The notes below the pieces were generated by a model. The model ran no database searches and was not told the origin of the DNA. It saw only the letters and a list, made by a program, of their open reading frames with translations. A stretch of 21,912 bases of DNA from UBA6136 sp039795615. GTDB taxonomy: Bacteria > Pseudomonadota > Gammaproteobacteria > Methylococcales > Methylococcaceae. This document shows positions 1-8,048 of this stretch, piece after piece. Every line of letters begins with the position of its first letter. Within the stretch, counting starts at the first letter, position 1. The position numbers and the translations under genes are program-made. Location of the stretch: contig JBDKLO010000064.1 in the NCBI GenBank assembly GCA_039795615.1, positions 1-21,912 of the forward strand, given 5' to 3'.

Positions 1-24
1 ACGTGCATCGATCATCTCCCCCTA

Positions 25-51
25 TTGTTATTCGACTCGCAAAGATATAAA
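25..51 (+). promoter_or_regulatory. Candidate sigma70 promoter for apaG-apaH-permease
   Basis: TTGTTA at 25-30 and TATAAA at 46-51 resemble -35 and -10 boxes. The 15-base spacer is shorter than ideal. Transcription from here would start near 58 and give a leader of about 100 bases ahead of apaG. It rests on box matching alone. Confidence 0.25.
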
Positions 52-68
52 CCCAGGACCTCGACTTT

Positions 69-93
69 CCATCAGAATCGGTCAGTCTGATGG
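69..93. repeat. Perfect 8-bp inverted repeat in the apaG leader
   Basis: CCATCAGA (69-76) and TCTGATGG (86-93) are exact reverse complements around a 9-base loop. No T-run follows on either strand, so a terminator is unlikely. If the promoter at 25-51 is real, the hairpin lies in the apaG leader RNA. Otherwise it could be an operator between apaG and whatever lies to the left of the window. Confidence 0.45.
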
Positions 94-136
94 CCGCATC
101 AGTTAAACTAGCGCCCCGGCAAAACGAAGGCAACGA

Positions 137-160
137 ATGAAACGGATACGCAGGCCATGA
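137..160 (+). CDS. Possible 7-residue leader ORF overlapping the apaG start
   Basis: ATG at 137 opens a frame encoding MKRIRRP, closed by TGA at 158-160. That stop overlaps the apaG start as ATGA. An AAGG-type ribosome binding site (127-130) lies 6 bases before this ATG, while apaG itself has only a weak site. Three of the seven codons (CGG, ATA, AGG) are rare in E. coli. This would fit translational coupling into apaG. An ORF this short can also arise by chance, so confidence is low. Confidence 0.2.
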   Translation: MKRIRRP

Positions 161-534
161 ACGAAAAGCACGCCATCAAGATTGATACCCGAATCGATTA
201 TCTCGAAACGGAATCCGAACCTGATTCGGATCGCTACGTCTTCGCCTACACCATCACAATACGCAATCAAAGTGAGGAAGCAGCCCGCCTGCTAACCCGT
301 CACTGGGTGATCACGGATGCCAACGGCCGGATACAGGAAGTCCATGGCGAGGGTGTCGTTGGCGAAACCCCGTACATTCAGCCAGGCCATGCGTTTCGAT
401 ATACCAGCGCAGCGATGATCGAAACGCCCGTCGGAACCATGGAAGGCGAATACCAAATGCGAACCGATTCCGGCGAACTCTTCGACGCTAAAATTCCGGC
501 ATTCACCCTCGCCGTTCCCAGAACGCTTCACTGA
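157..534 (+). CDS. apaG: ApaG domain protein (Co2+/Mg2+ efflux protein ApaG)
   Basis: A 125-residue protein, the same length as E. coli ApaG and colinear with it from end to end. Shared landmarks include DRYVFAYTITIRN near residue 25, the GEGVVGETPYIQPG stretch in the middle, and SAAMIETPVGTMEGEYQM towards the C-terminus. ApaG is a small soluble immunoglobulin-like beta-sandwich protein. Mutants in Salmonella affect cobalt and magnesium handling, but its biochemical role is unclear. The ATG at 157 is chosen because it gives the E. coli-like length, and it overlaps the stop of the possible leader ORF. apaH follows 11 bases later, the usual pairing. The customary upstream neighbour rsmA is not recognisable in bases 1-156. 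Confidence 0.95.
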   Translation: MNEKHAIKIDTRIDYLETESEPDSDRYVFAYTITIRNQSEEAARLLTRHWVITDANGRIQEVHGEGVVGETPYIQPGHAFRYTSAAMIETPVGTMEGEYQMRTDSGELFDAKIPAFTLAVPRTLH

Positions 535-545
535 CCCGTTCATCG

Positions 546-1382
546 ATGGCCATTTACGCCATAGGCGATGTTCAAGGTTGCCATGACGAGCTTTTGAGGC
601 TGGTCGATCACCTGAACTTCGACCCTTCAAAGGATCAACTCTGGTTCACTGGGGATCTAGTTAACCGCGGCCCCAAGTCACTTGAAACACTGAGGACCAT
701 CAGAGCCTTGGGCGATAACGCGATCTGTGTCCTAGGAAACCATGACCTTCATCTCCTGGCCGTCGCGGAAGGTATTTCCAGAACCAAACATCGGGATACG
801 TTTGGAGACATTCTGGCCGCACCCGACAGAGACGAACTTCTTGGTTGGTTGAGGACTCTTCCCCTCCTCCATCATCAGGCCGGATTCTACCTGATCCATG
901 CCGGGTTGCCTCCTCAGTGGAGGCCCGAACAGGCGGCAAAACTGGCCCCAGAAGTTGAAACTATTCTCAGATCATCCAGCTATACCGACTTCCTGTGGCA
1001 CATGTATGGAAATGAGCCTCTGTTGTGGAGCGAAGACCTTCAGGGATTTGATCGACTAAGATTCATCACCAACTGCCTGACCCGCCTTCGATTTTGCACC
1101 TTGGATGGGCGAATCAATCTGACCCAAAAAGGAAGCCCGAAAGCTGCAAGCGAGGATCTGATTCCCTGGTTTGCGCATCCGGACAGATCGCCATCGAATG
1201 ACTGGGTGGTCTATGGTCACTGGTCAACGCTGGGATTTCATCAGAGCCATCAGACCATTTGCATCGATACAGGCTGCCTCTGGGGAGGAAGCCTGACCGC
1301 GATTCGCCTGGATCAAAGCCTTCAACGTTTTGCCGTGGAAAACCACGATGGACCTTACCAAAGACCGGAGTCCGATAGATGA
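546..1382 (+). CDS. apaH: Bis(5'-nucleosyl)-tetraphosphatase, symmetrical (ApaH)
   Basis: A 278-residue metallophosphoesterase (E. coli ApaH has 280) that splits diadenosine tetraphosphate into two ADP in the cytoplasm and so clears an alarmone made by aminoacyl-tRNA synthetases. Visible metal-site motifs are GDVQGC (residues 7-12), GDLVNRG (36-42), GNHD (64-67), a later IHAG, and YGHW near the C-terminus. Position 10 is Gln where E. coli has His in GDVHGC. As I recall, pseudomonad ApaH also has GDLQGC, so I read this as lineage variation, not loss of activity. It lies 11 bases after apaG, and its TGA stop overlaps the ATG of the permease gene (ATGA), indicating one transcript. Confidence 0.95.
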   Translation: MAIYAIGDVQGCHDELLRLVDHLNFDPSKDQLWFTGDLVNRGPKSLETLRTIRALGDNAICVLGNHDLHLLAVAEGISRTKHRDTFGDILAAPDRDELLGWLRTLPLLHHQAGFYLIHAGLPPQWRPEQAAKLAPEVETILRSSSYTDFLWHMYGNEPLLWSEDLQGFDRLRFITNCLTRLRFCTLDGRINLTQKGSPKAASEDLIPWFAHPDRSPSNDWVVYGHWSTLGFHQSHQTICIDTGCLWGGSLTAIRLDQSLQRFAVENHDGPYQRPESDR

Positions 1383-2443
1383 CCTTGAACCGAAATCTTC
1401 CCCTGATCCTTGTCGTCGGGGCACTCGCACTTCTGATCTACCGGATACTCGGCACACTGATTGAACCGATTGTGTGGTCCATCATATTAAGTTTCGGAAC
1501 CTGGCCGCTGTACCGAAAGGTCCACGCCCTTTGTCGAGAGCGACCTAATCTTTCAGCCGGCATCATGGTGTTTCTGGTCGGTTGTGTCGTCATTCTTCCG
1601 TTGGTCGGCGTCTCATCTGTCATTCGTCGGGAAGGTTCTGAACTACTTCGCCTGATTCCAGGACTGATCGAACACCCGCCATCCCTATCCCGGGCACTGC
1701 CGCATATTCCCTTTATCGGCAAGGAACTGACGGGGCTCTTTGATCACATGGACAGCAGTGATGAGCTGCTCAAGAACCACCTGGCCCCCCAGGTCAAGGA
1801 GTTGCTCAATCGGCTCATGACCATGCTGGGAAGCATCGGCCTGGTTTTAGGCCAGGTCGGCTTCATTCTTTTCTTGATGTTCTTTCAGTATCGAGATGGT
1901 GTAGAGATGCTTGAAGAGGTCAAGCGAGGCCTCCACAAAACCATCGGTTCCGCATCGACCAATTATTTTGCGATTGCAGAAAGGACGGCTCGGGCCGTTC
2001 TCTACGGTATCGTTCTGACCGCGATGGTCCAGGGTAGCGTTGCGGGGATGGGTTACTGGGGCGCTGGACTCAAGGAGCCGCTGCTGTTGACTCTGGCCAC
2101 CATCCTGATGGCCATGATTCCGTTCGGAGCCGTCACCATCTGGATTCCAAGCTCACTTTGGCTGCTCTCCCAGGGAGAGCCGCTAAATGGTCTGGGACTT
2201 CTTGCGTGGGGATTCTTCGTGGTCAGCTGGGTCGACAACCTGGTCAGACCCTTTTTCATCAGTCACGCCAGCCACATCTCGTTTGCCCTGATCGTTCTGG
2301 GTCTGGTGGGCGGACTCATCAGTTTTGGCTTCATCGGGCTTTTCATCGGCCCTGTTATTTTGGCCATTGCCCATGCCGTTTGGCGGGAGTGGCTTAAGGA
2401 GAGCTCAGCCGAAACTCAGACCTCCTTAAACCCGGATGCTTAA
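1379..2443 (+). CDS. AI-2E/PerM-type inner-membrane permease
   Basis: A 354-residue polytopic membrane protein of the AI-2E exporter family (E. coli YdiK, PerM, TqsA). Hydrophobic segments fall at about residues 8-45, 60-80, 150-170 and in a dense cluster at 205-340, separated by a polar stretch at about 85-145. That pattern fits the roughly eight-helix family fold. The conserved DNLVRP motif and the late GGLISFGFIGLFIGP motif are both present. Family members export varied substrates, including the AI-2 signal and, for some, ions, so the substrate cannot be assigned here. The start overlaps the apaH stop by four bases. The end overlaps the acnB stop, leaving no intergenic terminator. Confidence 0.85.
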   Translation: MTLNRNLPLILVVGALALLIYRILGTLIEPIVWSIILSFGTWPLYRKVHALCRERPNLSAGIMVFLVGCVVILPLVGVSSVIRREGSELLRLIPGLIEHPPSLSRALPHIPFIGKELTGLFDHMDSSDELLKNHLAPQVKELLNRLMTMLGSIGLVLGQVGFILFLMFFQYRDGVEMLEEVKRGLHKTIGSASTNYFAIAERTARAVLYGIVLTAMVQGSVAGMGYWGAGLKEPLLLTLATILMAMIPFGAVTIWIPSSLWLLSQGEPLNGLGLLAWGFFVVSWVDNLVRPFFISHASHISFALIVLGLVGGLISFGFIGLFIGPVILAIAHAVWREWLKESSAETQTSLNPDA

Positions 2444-4998
2444 GCTTCGTCGGTAGCGTACGCCTTCATCTGATCGAAATTCATGTAGCGATAGGTCTCG
2501 TTCGCCTTGGGCGCGAGACCTGACATGAACGTTGCGTATTCGGCCGGTGTGGGGATCTTTCCGAGCACCGAGCACACCGAAGCCAGCTCGGCGGAGGCCA
2601 GGAAGACCTGCGTATTCGCACCCATACGGTTCGGGAAATTACGGGTACTGGTCGAAACCACCGTGGCTCCCTCGGCAGTGCGAGCCTGGTTCCCCATACA
2701 GAGAGAACAGCCAGGAACTTCCGTTCGCGCCCCTGCCTTGCCGAAGATGCCGTAGAAGCCCTCAGAGGTCAGTTCCGCCTGATCCATTCGGGTCGGAGGC
2801 ACAATCCAAAGTCTCCCAGGGACCTGCTGAGAGTGGCTCTCAAGGATGTGGCCTGCCGCTCTAAAATGGCCGATATTGGTCATACAGGAGCCTAGGAAAA
2901 CTTCATCGATGGCGGTTCCCGCAACCTCGGACAGCGGCTTCACGTCATCTGGATCGTTAGGGCAACACAGCAACGGTTCGCGGATTGCATCGAGATCGAT
3001 CTCAATGATCTCTGCATATTCTGCGTCCTGATCCGGCTCCAGAAGTTCCGGTTTGGCGAGCCAGGCCTCCATGGCATCGATACGCCGCTGCAGGGTTCTC
3101 GCATCACCATACCCTTCGCGGATCATCCAGCCCAAAAGACTGATATTGGAGGTCAGGTATTCCTGAACCGGTGCTTTGTTGAGGCGAACCGTGCAGGCCG
3201 CTGCCGAGCGCTCAGCAGACGCATCAGCAAGCTCAAAAGCCTGCTCCACCTTGAGATCCGGAAGTCCCTCGATTTCAAGAATCCGGCCATTAAAAACATT
3301 CTTCTTGCCCTTCTTTTCGACCGTTAGCAGACCACGCTGGATAGCCGCATAGGGAATGGCATGGACCAGATCGCGAAGCGTGATGCCGGGTTGCATGCTT
3401 CCTTTAAAGCGGACAAGAACAGATTCCGGCATGTCGAGGGGCATCACCCCGGTTGCCGCGGCGAATGCGACAAGACCAGACCCTGCCGGAAAGGAAATAC
3501 CGATCGGAAAACGGGTATGTGAATCACCACCAGTGCCCACGGTATCAGGCATCAGCATGCGGTTTAGCCACGAATGAATAATGCCGTCGCCCGGCCTCAG
3601 GGAGACACCGCCTCGATTCATGATGAAGTCAGGCAGCGTGTGGTGCACCTTGACGTCAACCGGCTTGGGGTATGCTGCCGTGTGACAGAAGGACTGCATG
3701 ACGAGGTCTGCAGAAAATCCAAGGCATGCCAGATCCTTGAGTTCATCCCGCGTCATGGGTCCAGTCGTATCCTGAGACCCAACGGTGGTCATTTTCGGTT
3801 CACAATAAACGCCCGGGCGAACCCCTGCTAATCCGCACGCTCGGCCGACCATCTTCTGTGCCAGGGTAAATCCTTTACCTGAGTCTATTCCGGCCTCCGG
3901 CCGCCGGAAGACACTGGATGCGGGCAAACCCAGTGCCTTCCGGGCACGATCCGTCAATCCTCGACCGATGATCAGAGGAATGCGCCCCCCCGCCTGTACC
4001 TCATCCAGAAGGATGTCGTTGCGCAACGAGAAGCGGACCTTTTCTTCGCCACTCTCATGGCTTCGGATGACGCCTTCATAGGGATAGATATCAATCACAT
4101 CCCCGGTCTTAAGACCATTGACATCACACTCGATGGGAAGCGCCCCTGAATCTTCCATTGTGTTAAAGAAAATCGGCGCAATCTTGCCACCAATACAGAC
4201 CCCACCGTCGCGTTTGTTCGGGACATGCGGAATGTCGGTTCCGATGTACCACAAGACCGAATTCGTCGCCGATTTACGAGAGGATCCGGTCCCCACCACA
4301 TCCCCAACAAACGCCACAGGGAACCCTTTCTGCTTCAATTCTTCAATTTGGGATTCAGCCTGCGTGACACCCTCACGCGGTACTTTCAGCATGGCCTTGG
4401 CGTGCAGAGGGATATCCGGGCGTGACCAGGCATCCTGAGCGGGGGAAAGATCATCCGTATTGATTTCACCGGGAACCTTGAAGATGGTCACCGTGATGCA
4501 CTCAGGGACCTTTGCCCGACGCGTGAACCAATCGGCCTCGGCCCATGCATCCAGCACTCTTTTTGCAGCGACATTGCCTGCCTTGGCCTTCTCTTCGACG
4601 TCGTGAAACGCATCGAAAATCAACAATGTCCGACTTAAGGCTTCCTGCGCCTTGCCGGAGAGCGAAGGATGATCAAGAAGGTCAACCAGAGGGGCTACGT
4701 TATAGCCACCGAGCATGGTTCCGAGAAGTTCGACAGCGTTTTCTGCGCTCAGGATTGGCGAATGCACTTCTCCTTTGGCAAGCGCCGCGAGGAAGCCTGC
4801 CTTGACATAGGCCGCCTCATCTACACCTGCCGGCACACGATTCGCGAGAAGATCGAGCAAAAAGGCTTCTTCTCCTTTGATCGGTGACTTGATCAATTCG
4901 ACCAACTGACTGGTCCATTCTGCAGTCAGCGGCTGAGGGACAAGTCCTGAAGCTTCGCGCTCGGCAACATGTTTCCGATATTCTTCAAGCATCGTCAT
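2440..4998 (-). CDS. acnB: Aconitate hydratase B / 2-methylisocitrate dehydratase
   Basis: An 852-residue AcnB (E. coli 865), colinear with the E. coli enzyme. It interconverts citrate and isocitrate in the TCA cycle and can act in the methylcitrate pathway. The N-terminal HEAT-like domain begins MTMLEEYRKH and is followed by the swivel domain near 165-375, with GTGSSRKSATNS at 237-247. The catalytic domains carry GGDSHTRFPIG (490-500). The three [4Fe-4S] cysteines are C705 (GSCMTNIGH), C764 and C767 (GCSLCMGN). The ATG at 4998 is preferred over the ATG two codons later because AGGA sits about 7 bases upstream. The protein lacks roughly 12 residues of the E. coli C-terminus. Its stop overlaps the convergent permease gene. 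Confidence 0.97.
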   Translation of the reverse strand: MTMLEEYRKHVAEREASGLVPQPLTAEWTSQLVELIKSPIKGEEAFLLDLLANRVPAGVDEAAYVKAGFLAALAKGEVHSPILSAENAVELLGTMLGGYNVAPLVDLLDHPSLSGKAQEALSRTLLIFDAFHDVEEKAKAGNVAAKRVLDAWAEADWFTRRAKVPECITVTIFKVPGEINTDDLSPAQDAWSRPDIPLHAKAMLKVPREGVTQAESQIEELKQKGFPVAFVGDVVGTGSSRKSATNSVLWYIGTDIPHVPNKRDGGVCIGGKIAPIFFNTMEDSGALPIECDVNGLKTGDVIDIYPYEGVIRSHESGEEKVRFSLRNDILLDEVQAGGRIPLIIGRGLTDRARKALGLPASSVFRRPEAGIDSGKGFTLAQKMVGRACGLAGVRPGVYCEPKMTTVGSQDTTGPMTRDELKDLACLGFSADLVMQSFCHTAAYPKPVDVKVHHTLPDFIMNRGGVSLRPGDGIIHSWLNRMLMPDTVGTGGDSHTRFPIGISFPAGSGLVAFAAATGVMPLDMPESVLVRFKGSMQPGITLRDLVHAIPYAAIQRGLLTVEKKGKKNVFNGRILEIEGLPDLKVEQAFELADASAERSAAACTVRLNKAPVQEYLTSNISLLGWMIREGYGDARTLQRRIDAMEAWLAKPELLEPDQDAEYAEIIEIDLDAIREPLLCCPNDPDDVKPLSEVAGTAIDEVFLGSCMTNIGHFRAAGHILESHSQQVPGRLWIVPPTRMDQAELTSEGFYGIFGKAGARTEVPGCSLCMGNQARTAEGATVVSTSTRNFPNRMGANTQVFLASAELASVCSVLGKIPTPAEYATFMSGLAPKANETYRYMNFDQMKAYATDEA

Positions 4999-5063
4999 GG
5001 CATTTCCTGATGGGTTGGTTCCTGGGCCTAGCCATCACTGGCCCGAGGCGAGAAAGGGTCTAG

Positions 5064-5093
5064 AAAAATGGGGCAGATTTTGTGCCAACCCCA
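5064..5093 (-). terminator. Probable intrinsic terminator after ppk1
   Basis: Read on the minus strand downstream of ppk1, TGGGG pairs with CCCCA. An alternative inner GGCA/TGCC pairing is also possible. The hairpin is followed directly by TTTTT (5068-5064). It sits in the 129-base gap between ppk1 and acnB. The stem is short with a large loop, so strength is uncertain. If it works, acnB must have its own promoter in the rest of the gap. Confidence 0.5.
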
Positions 5094-5127
5094 AGGTCTC
5101 CGCATTTTGGCGGGTTAGGCCGAACAA

Positions 5128-7425
5128 TCAGCGCTTGAAACGCTCAAGAAATGACGCTTGTGCCTCGAAAGGGTGCGCCGTGGCTTCGGCACGAACATAC
5201 TTTCCATCCGGCTGCAGGATCCAGGCGTTGACATCATCACGAAGAATGGCTTCAAGATCTTCACGCAGGCGATCCGCCAGTTTTTTCTGCACCATCGGAA
5301 AGCAGACCTCAACACGACGGAACATGTTCCTTGGCAGAAAATCCGCACTGGAAGCGAAGACTTCGGAATTCCCGTCGTTTTCGAAGAAGTAGACCCGGCT
5401 GTGCTCCAAAAAACGACCGATGATGGAGCGAACCTCTATGGTCTCAGAAATGCCCGGAACTCCAGGCCGAAGAGAACAGATGCCCCTAACGATCAGCTTG
5501 ATCTCAACGCCGGCCATGGAGGCTTTATAGAGCGCCTGAATTAACAAGGGCTCGGCAACCGCATTCACCTTGATGATGATCCTGGCCTTTTTCCCTGCCA
5601 GAGCATGATCGGTTTCGCGCTGAATTTTTTTGATCAGGGATTGATGCAGCGTAAATGGCGCGTGGAGCAGCTTATGGAAGCGGCCAACTTTTCCAAGACT
5701 GGTCAACTGCACAAGAACCTTTCTGACGTCCTCACCCAATTCCTGATCTGCAGACAAGAGTCCGTAATCGGTGTAATGGCGAGCGGTACTCTGGTGATAA
5801 TTACCCGTCCCAAGATGGGTGTAGTAGCGAAGCCGATTACCCTCACGGCGAAGGATCAGCAGCATCTTGCCATGGGTCTTGTAGCCGACGATGCCATAGA
5901 CCACCTGAACACCGGCTTCTTGAAGCCGGTTGGCTAGAGAAATGTTGGCACGTTCGTCAAATCGTGCTCGAAGTTCGACGACGACGGTGACTTCCTTACC
6001 CGCTTTGGCCGCTCGAATCAGCGCATCAACAATCGGTGATTCAGCGCCCGTTCGGTAAAGTGTCTGCTTGATGGCAACGACGTGTGGATCATCGCCCGCC
6101 TGACGGATCAGTTCGACAACCGGAGCAAAGCTTTCATAGGGGTGATGAAGCAGGATATCCCGTTTGCGAATAGCTTCAAAAAGGTCATGTCCTCCTGCAA
6201 TTTCCTGAGGTCCTCCAGGAACGAACGCGGGGTACTTAAGTTCCGGCCGATCCAAAAGATCATAGACGGCCCGGAGACGACTGAGATTGACAGGACCGTG
6301 CACACGGTAAAGACGATCTTCGGTGAGCCCTACCTGTTCAAGCAGATAGTCCGTAATGGCTTGCGGGCAATTATCCGCAACCTCCAGACGGACCTCATCG
6401 CCATAGTTCCGGCTACTCAGTTCGCCCTCAAGCGCTCTGAGCAAATCATCGATTTCCTCCTCATCGAGGTACATCTCGCTATTGCGGGTCACCCGGAACT
6501 GGTAAAGGTTTTTCACCTTTACACCGTGAAAAAGTTCACCCACAAACTCATGAATGATGGAGGAAAGAAAAACGAAATCATGTTTCCCCGAGGCAATACC
6601 CTCGGGTAGCGGAATAATTCTGGGGAGCGAGCGTGGGGCTTGAAGGATCGCCAGATCAATTTCACGCCCAAAGGCATCCTTGCCTGCAAGAGAGATAATG
6701 AAGTTTAGGCTCTTGTTCAGTATCCGGGGAAAAGGATGGGCCGGATCCAGACCAATGGGGCTAAGGATCGGCAACAGGTCTTCATTAAAGTAATTTTGCA
6801 GCCAGTCTTTCTGTGCCCGGGTCCACTCACTTCGCCTCAGAAAGTGAACATCTTCACTCGCCAGCGCCGGAATGACCACATCATTCAAAACCCGGTATTG
6901 CTCCTTCACCAGAGCGTGGCAAGTCCGACTGATCGCCAACAAGGCTTCCTGTGGCGTCAGATTGTCTGGTTCTGTAGCCGTGACACCGAGCTCTGCTCGC
7001 TGCAAAAGACCTGCCGTTCTCACTTCGAAGAACTCATCCAGGTTAGAGCAGGAAATACAAAGGAAGTTAAGTCGCTCCAGCAGGGGGGTCCTGGGATCCT
7101 TGGCCTGCTCAAGAACTCGTCGATTAAACTCGATCAGACTGAGTTCTTGATTCAGGTAAAGCGAGGCATCCGACAGGTTGATCTGCCCTTTTTCACTTTC
7201 AGACTGCGCTTCGGAGCCATCAGTTACACTGCCCCGCCGTTCAACTCCCGCCATGTGCTTGGCAGCCCGAACCATTCGGCTCGCCTTGGACTTTCCAAGC
7301 CCAGGGATTTTTGTCAATTGATCAACGTCTGCGTTAGCTAGTTCTTCAACGGAGAAGATTCCGCGTTCAGCCAAAATAGAACGTGTTGTTTTACCGGAGG
7401 ATTTGGTTTTCTTACGACTGCTCAA
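5128..7425 (-). CDS. ppk1: Polyphosphate kinase 1 with an N-terminal helix-hairpin-helix domain
   Basis: A 765-residue PPK1, which reversibly makes polyphosphate from ATP. Residues 85-765 follow E. coli PPK at a constant offset of 83. Phosphohistidine H435 corresponds to H518 (KTHGKM), H454 to H537 (THLGTGN) and H592 to H675 (EHSRVYFF). Mg-site arginines R375 and R405 correspond to R458 and R488. Ahead of this lies an extension absent from E. coli PPK: a Lys/Ser-rich tail (1-16), a helix-hairpin-helix motif (about 17-58, with IPGLG at 40-44) and an acidic Ser-rich linker (65-84). The start codon is TTG at 7425. No ATG, GTG or other TTG lies between it and the in-frame msrB stop, and no clear ribosome binding site is seen. 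It is last in the run after msrB. Confidence 0.95.
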   Translation of the reverse strand: MSSRKKTKSSGKTTRSILAERGIFSVEELANADVDQLTKIPGLGKSKASRMVRAAKHMAGVERRGSVTDGSEAQSESEKGQINLSDASLYLNQELSLIEFNRRVLEQAKDPRTPLLERLNFLCISCSNLDEFFEVRTAGLLQRAELGVTATEPDNLTPQEALLAISRTCHALVKEQYRVLNDVVIPALASEDVHFLRRSEWTRAQKDWLQNYFNEDLLPILSPIGLDPAHPFPRILNKSLNFIISLAGKDAFGREIDLAILQAPRSLPRIIPLPEGIASGKHDFVFLSSIIHEFVGELFHGVKVKNLYQFRVTRNSEMYLDEEEIDDLLRALEGELSSRNYGDEVRLEVADNCPQAITDYLLEQVGLTEDRLYRVHGPVNLSRLRAVYDLLDRPELKYPAFVPGGPQEIAGGHDLFEAIRKRDILLHHPYESFAPVVELIRQAGDDPHVVAIKQTLYRTGAESPIVDALIRAAKAGKEVTVVVELRARFDERANISLANRLQEAGVQVVYGIVGYKTHGKMLLILRREGNRLRYYTHLGTGNYHQSTARHYTDYGLLSADQELGEDVRKVLVQLTSLGKVGRFHKLLHAPFTLHQSLIKKIQRETDHALAGKKARIIIKVNAVAEPLLIQALYKASMAGVEIKLIVRGICSLRPGVPGISETIEVRSIIGRFLEHSRVYFFENDGNSEVFASSADFLPRNMFRRVEVCFPMVQKKLADRLREDLEAILRDDVNAWILQPDGKYVRAEATAHPFEAQASFLERFKR

Positions 7426-7473
7426 TGTGGAACCAGAAGTTACAGTTACGGCGCGGGGAGTTTCAGGTTTTAG

Positions 7474-7947
7474 TCAGGTCGACGACGCGTTGGCTTCAAA
7501 ATAGGCCTCAAGCTCAGCATAACCTTCCTCTTTAAGCCTGTCGCGCGGGATAAAACGAATCGCGGCGGAATTAATGCAATACCGCTGCCCCGTCGGTTGA
7601 GGACCATCCTCGAACACATGCCCTAGATGAGAATCAGCATGGCGACTTCTGACCTCCGTACGCACTCTGAAAAGAGAGTGATCGGTCTTGGTCACTACGC
7701 TGTCACCAGCGATGGGTCGCGTAAAGCTGGGCCAGCCGGTTCCCGAGTCAAATTTATCGAGGGAACAGAATAGCGGCTCACCGGAGACGACATCCACATA
7801 GATGCCGGCCTCATGATGGTTCCAGTAGGGGTTTCCAAAAGGGCGTTCGGTGCCTTCGGCTTGAGTGACCTGAAACTGCTCATCGGTCAGCAATTGTCGA
7901 AGTTCTTCGGCCGTTGGTTTTTTAAAGGCAGAGCAATCCCATGTCAT
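7474..7947 (-). CDS. msrB: Peptide-methionine (R)-S-oxide reductase MsrB
   Basis: Repairs the R epimer of methionine sulfoxide in oxidised proteins. With the ATG at 7947 it has 157 residues. This start has a well-placed AGGAAG 5 bases upstream, whereas the in-frame ATG at 7986 has none. Family motifs are DSGTGWPSFTRPI (67-79), HLGHVFEDGP (107-116) and RYCINSA (122-128), where C124 is the catalytic cysteine. The two CxxC zinc pairs of E. coli MsrB are replaced by DVVS and RHAD, so this is the zinc-free type seen in the neisserial PilB MsrB domain. The usual recycling cysteine in SGCGWPSF is Thr here. C61 (LFCS) is the likeliest substitute. No signal peptide, so cytoplasmic. Confidence 0.95.
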   Translation of the reverse strand: MTWDCSAFKKPTAEELRQLLTDEQFQVTQAEGTERPFGNPYWNHHEAGIYVDVVSGEPLFCSLDKFDSGTGWPSFTRPIAGDSVVTKTDHSLFRVRTEVRSRHADSHLGHVFEDGPQPTGQRYCINSAAIRFIPRDRLKEEGYAELEAYFEANASST

Positions 7948-8048
7948 AAAGCTTCCTGATTTTCCTTGAGCCAGCTCCGAGACCATTTAAAGGTCAACCA
8001 TGCCTTGGTACTTCGGACAGCAGCCTAAGTTCCCTGGGACAAACCCAC

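Noticed and set aside
292..630. Minus-strand 112-codon open frame across apaG and apaH
   Set aside because: Runs across two conserved genes, is low-complexity and has no homologue I recognise.
546..1382. Loss of an ApaH metal ligand (Gln for His in GDVHGC)
   Set aside because: Gln at this position occurs in other non-enteric ApaH proteins as I recall, and all other motifs are intact.
5024..5044. GGGCC...GGCCC inverted repeat in the acnB leader
   Set aside because: Only 5 bp with an 11-base loop in a GC-rich gap; easily chance and no conserved role evident.
6082..6609. Plus-strand 175-codon open frame antisense to ppk1
   Set aside because: Explained by codon bias of the opposite strand; no family resemblance.
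6736..7341. Plus-strand 201-codon open frame antisense to ppk1
   Set aside because: No domain or ribosome binding site, and it covers the conserved PPK1 N-terminal region and the HhH segment.
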